7,061 nucleotides of DNA from Gammaproteobacteria bacterium (lineage in GTDB: Bacteria > Pseudomonadota > Gammaproteobacteria > JAPPPA01), in the NCBI GenBank assembly GCA_028817755.1, contig JAPPPA010000186.1:1-7061 (forward strand), in the 5' to 3' direction. The position numbers were made by a program, and so were the translations under genes. Below, piece by piece: positions 5,738 through 7,061 of the stretch. The notes below the pieces were generated by a model. That model saw nothing but the letters and a program-made list of their open reading frames with translations, ran no database searches and had not been told where the DNA came from. How positions within the stretch are numbered: position 1 is the first letter of the stretch; each line of letters starts with the position of its first letter.

Positions 5738-7061
5738 AAGCCGCAGCCAGCAAGCTAGCCGTTAAGCGCGCAAACGGGCCACGTTTGACTTTGGCTACCT
5801 TGTGTTCGTTTTGCACTTCACACACAGTGGCATCAAAACGACGCGTCATGGCGCGGTAGGCAAAAGTAAATCCGGGCCATAAGGTCCAGTTGCGACCTTG
5901 TTCGTCCAAATACCAGCTTTGGCACCCAGACGCCCACACGGTGCTTTTCATAGCACCTTGATGCCGACCGCCAAAACCGCGTTGGGCTTCCGGTTTTACA
6001 TCCACCAGCGACCAGTTCTTGGCGCGTGCCTGTTTTAGTGCATCGGCCACATACTGAATTTGCGACTCGATCATATAGACCATGGAGTTATGGCCTAAGC
6101 CCGTATTCGGCCCCATCAAAAAGTAAGCATTAGGAAAACCAGCGGTGTGGATACCCATGTAACTTTCCGCGCCATTGGCCCACGCGTCTTGGATAGTTAA
6201 ACCATTGCGACCGCTGAAATTCATATTGGCGATGGCATCCACAGTTTTAAAACCGGTGGCGTAAATAATCACATCGACTTCGTATTCTTTGCCGCCGGAA
6301 TCTTTCACTGCATTTTCGGTAATGCTGCCGATACGCGCCGTCACCACATCCACATTACGTTTGGCGAGCGCGGGGTAATAGTCGTTGGAAATCAGTACGC
6401 GCTTGCAGCCCATATCGAAGGTAGGCGTTACTTTACGGCGCAGTGCCCGGCTTTTAATGGCCTTATTGATATTGTGGCGCGCCACTAACTCCATGCCCTT
6501 CAGCAACGGTTTAACGTAACGGAAAGCCACAAAACGCACTTCGTGCTGGTTGTAAATAACGCTCCGCGACACCTCTTGTACAAACGGCACCTTGGCAAAC
6601 AAGGCTTTTTCACGCTCGCTATATTCGCGGTCTGGCTTAGGCATCACCCAAGGCGCGGTACGTTGGAAGCTATAGAGCTTCTCCACTTTGTCGGCAATAG
6701 CAGGAATAATCTGAATCGCGCTCGCGCCGGTACCAATCACCGCTACCTTCTTGCCGGTTAAATCAATGTCGTGGTTCCATTCCGCGGAGTGGAACTGAGG
6801 GCCTGTAAACGTTTCGGCACCATCAAACTGCGGCTTTTGCGGAATATGCAAACCGCCAATGCCCAGCACCACGTTCTTGGCGCGTACTTCGTTGCCATTG
6901 CCAAAACCTAGTGTCCATTCACAACGGCTGTCGTCAAAGTTAGCCGAGGTGAGATGGTGCCCGTAACGAATATGCGGCAACAAGTCGTGCTTGTGCGTGA
7001 CGTCTTTTAAATAACTGTGAATTTCTGGCTGCGTGGCGAAGGCTCGCGTCCACTCTGGGTT
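5736..7061 (-). CDS. FAD-dependent Baeyer-Villiger-type monooxygenase, C-terminal part (cut by window edge)
   Basis: The frame is open from the TAG at 5738-5736 to the right edge, giving 441 residues without their natural start. The visible N-terminus, NPEWTRAFATQPEIHSYL, is the segment that normally follows the FAD-binding region, so perhaps 60-90 residues including the GxGxxG loop are missing. The BVMO fingerprint FxGxxxHxxxW is intact as FTGPQFHSAEW (6809-6777), followed by the NADPH-binding GTGASA (6734-6717) and the ATGF motif in the VIIYATGFKT strand. The segment GPNTGLGHNS is typical of the group containing Mycobacterium MymA. Such enzymes are cytosolic and use NADPH and O2 to insert oxygen next to a ketone or into heteroatoms. 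It is the first visible gene of the minus-strand cluster. A TTG at 6983 is not the real start since homology continues upstream of it. The class is sure; the substrate is not. Confidence 0.92.
   Translation of the reverse strand, partial: NPEWTRAFATQPEIHSYLKDVTHKHDLLPHIRYGHHLTSANFDDSRCEWTLGFGNGNEVRAKNVVLGIGGLHIPQKPQFDGAETFTGPQFHSAEWNHDIDLTGKKVAVIGTGASAIQIIPAIADKVEKLYSFQRTAPWVMPKPDREYSEREKALFAKVPFVQEVSRSVIYNQHEVRFVAFRYVKPLLKGMELVARHNINKAIKSRALRRKVTPTFDMGCKRVLISNDYYPALAKRNVDVVTARIGSITENAVKDSGGKEYEVDVIIYATGFKTVDAIANMNFSGRNGLTIQDAWANGAESYMGIHTAGFPNAYFLMGPNTGLGHNSMVYMIESQIQYVADALKQARAKNWSLVDVKPEAQRGFGGRHQGAMKSTVWASGCQSWYLDEQGRNWTLWPGFTFAYRAMTRRFDATVCEVQNEHKVAKVKRGPFARLTASLLAAA

Noticed and set aside
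6570..6580. TTGTACAA in the monooxygenase gene as a second copy of the TGTACA operator
   Set aside because: Single half-site inside coding sequence without the paired arrangement; expected by chance.
1..7061. CRISPR arrays, insertion sequences, tRNA or rRNA genes
   Set aside because: No regularly spaced repeats, transposase motifs, terminal inverted repeats or RNA gene signatures were seen on either strand.

Overview
The window looks like a chromosomal lipid or hydrophobic-compound catabolism locus from a Gammaproteobacterium, probably marine or oil/steroid-degrading. Base composition is near balanced, genes are tightly packed with Shine-Dalgarno sites and short gaps, and the gene families (OruR/VirS-type AraC regulator, Baeyer-Villiger-type monooxygenase, epoxide-hydrolase-like hydrolases, COG3687/PF10118 protein, sterol-desaturase family protein) are common together in such bacteria. 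The taxon is an inference from gene content; no rRNA or marker gene is present.

Layout. At the left edge, on the minus strand, is the N-terminal 129 residues of a membrane di-iron sterol desaturase/fatty acid hydroxylase family protein (1-389). A 114-bp divergent intergenic region with a palindrome and two TTGACA hexamers separates it from a plus-strand AraC-family regulator (504-1520). A 51-bp gap holding a striking TGTACA-GG-TGTACA palindrome and a promoter-like CATAAT leads to a two-gene plus-strand unit: a classical short-chain dehydrogenase/reductase (1572-2360) and a START/SRPBCC-fold protein (2371-2805).

Converging on these, with only 4 bp between stop codons, is a minus-strand cluster read from the right edge: a 5'-truncated flavin monooxygenase with the BVMO signature (5736-7061), a 629-residue protein joining an alpha/beta hydrolase to a ferritin-like PF10118 'metal-dependent hydrolase' domain (3836-5725), and a stand-alone alpha/beta hydrolase (2810-3682) that is a clear paralogue of the first half of the fusion. 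The 153-bp gap between the two hydrolase genes is not coding: it contains a foldable element and a good intrinsic terminator, both of which fit a minus-strand RNA better than a plus-strand one.

How it may work together (inference): the regulator senses a hydrophobic ligand; the SDR and BVMO interconvert and oxygenate alcohol/ketone groups; the Asp-nucleophile hydrolases open epoxides or related products; the SRPBCC protein may bind the hydrophobic intermediate; the PF10118 domain and the membrane desaturase/hydroxylase family protein may provide di-iron oxidation chemistry. The gene content resembles the mycobacterial virS-mymA locus (AraC regulator, MymA monooxygenase, hydrolase, SDR) but with a different arrangement and the unusual fusion.
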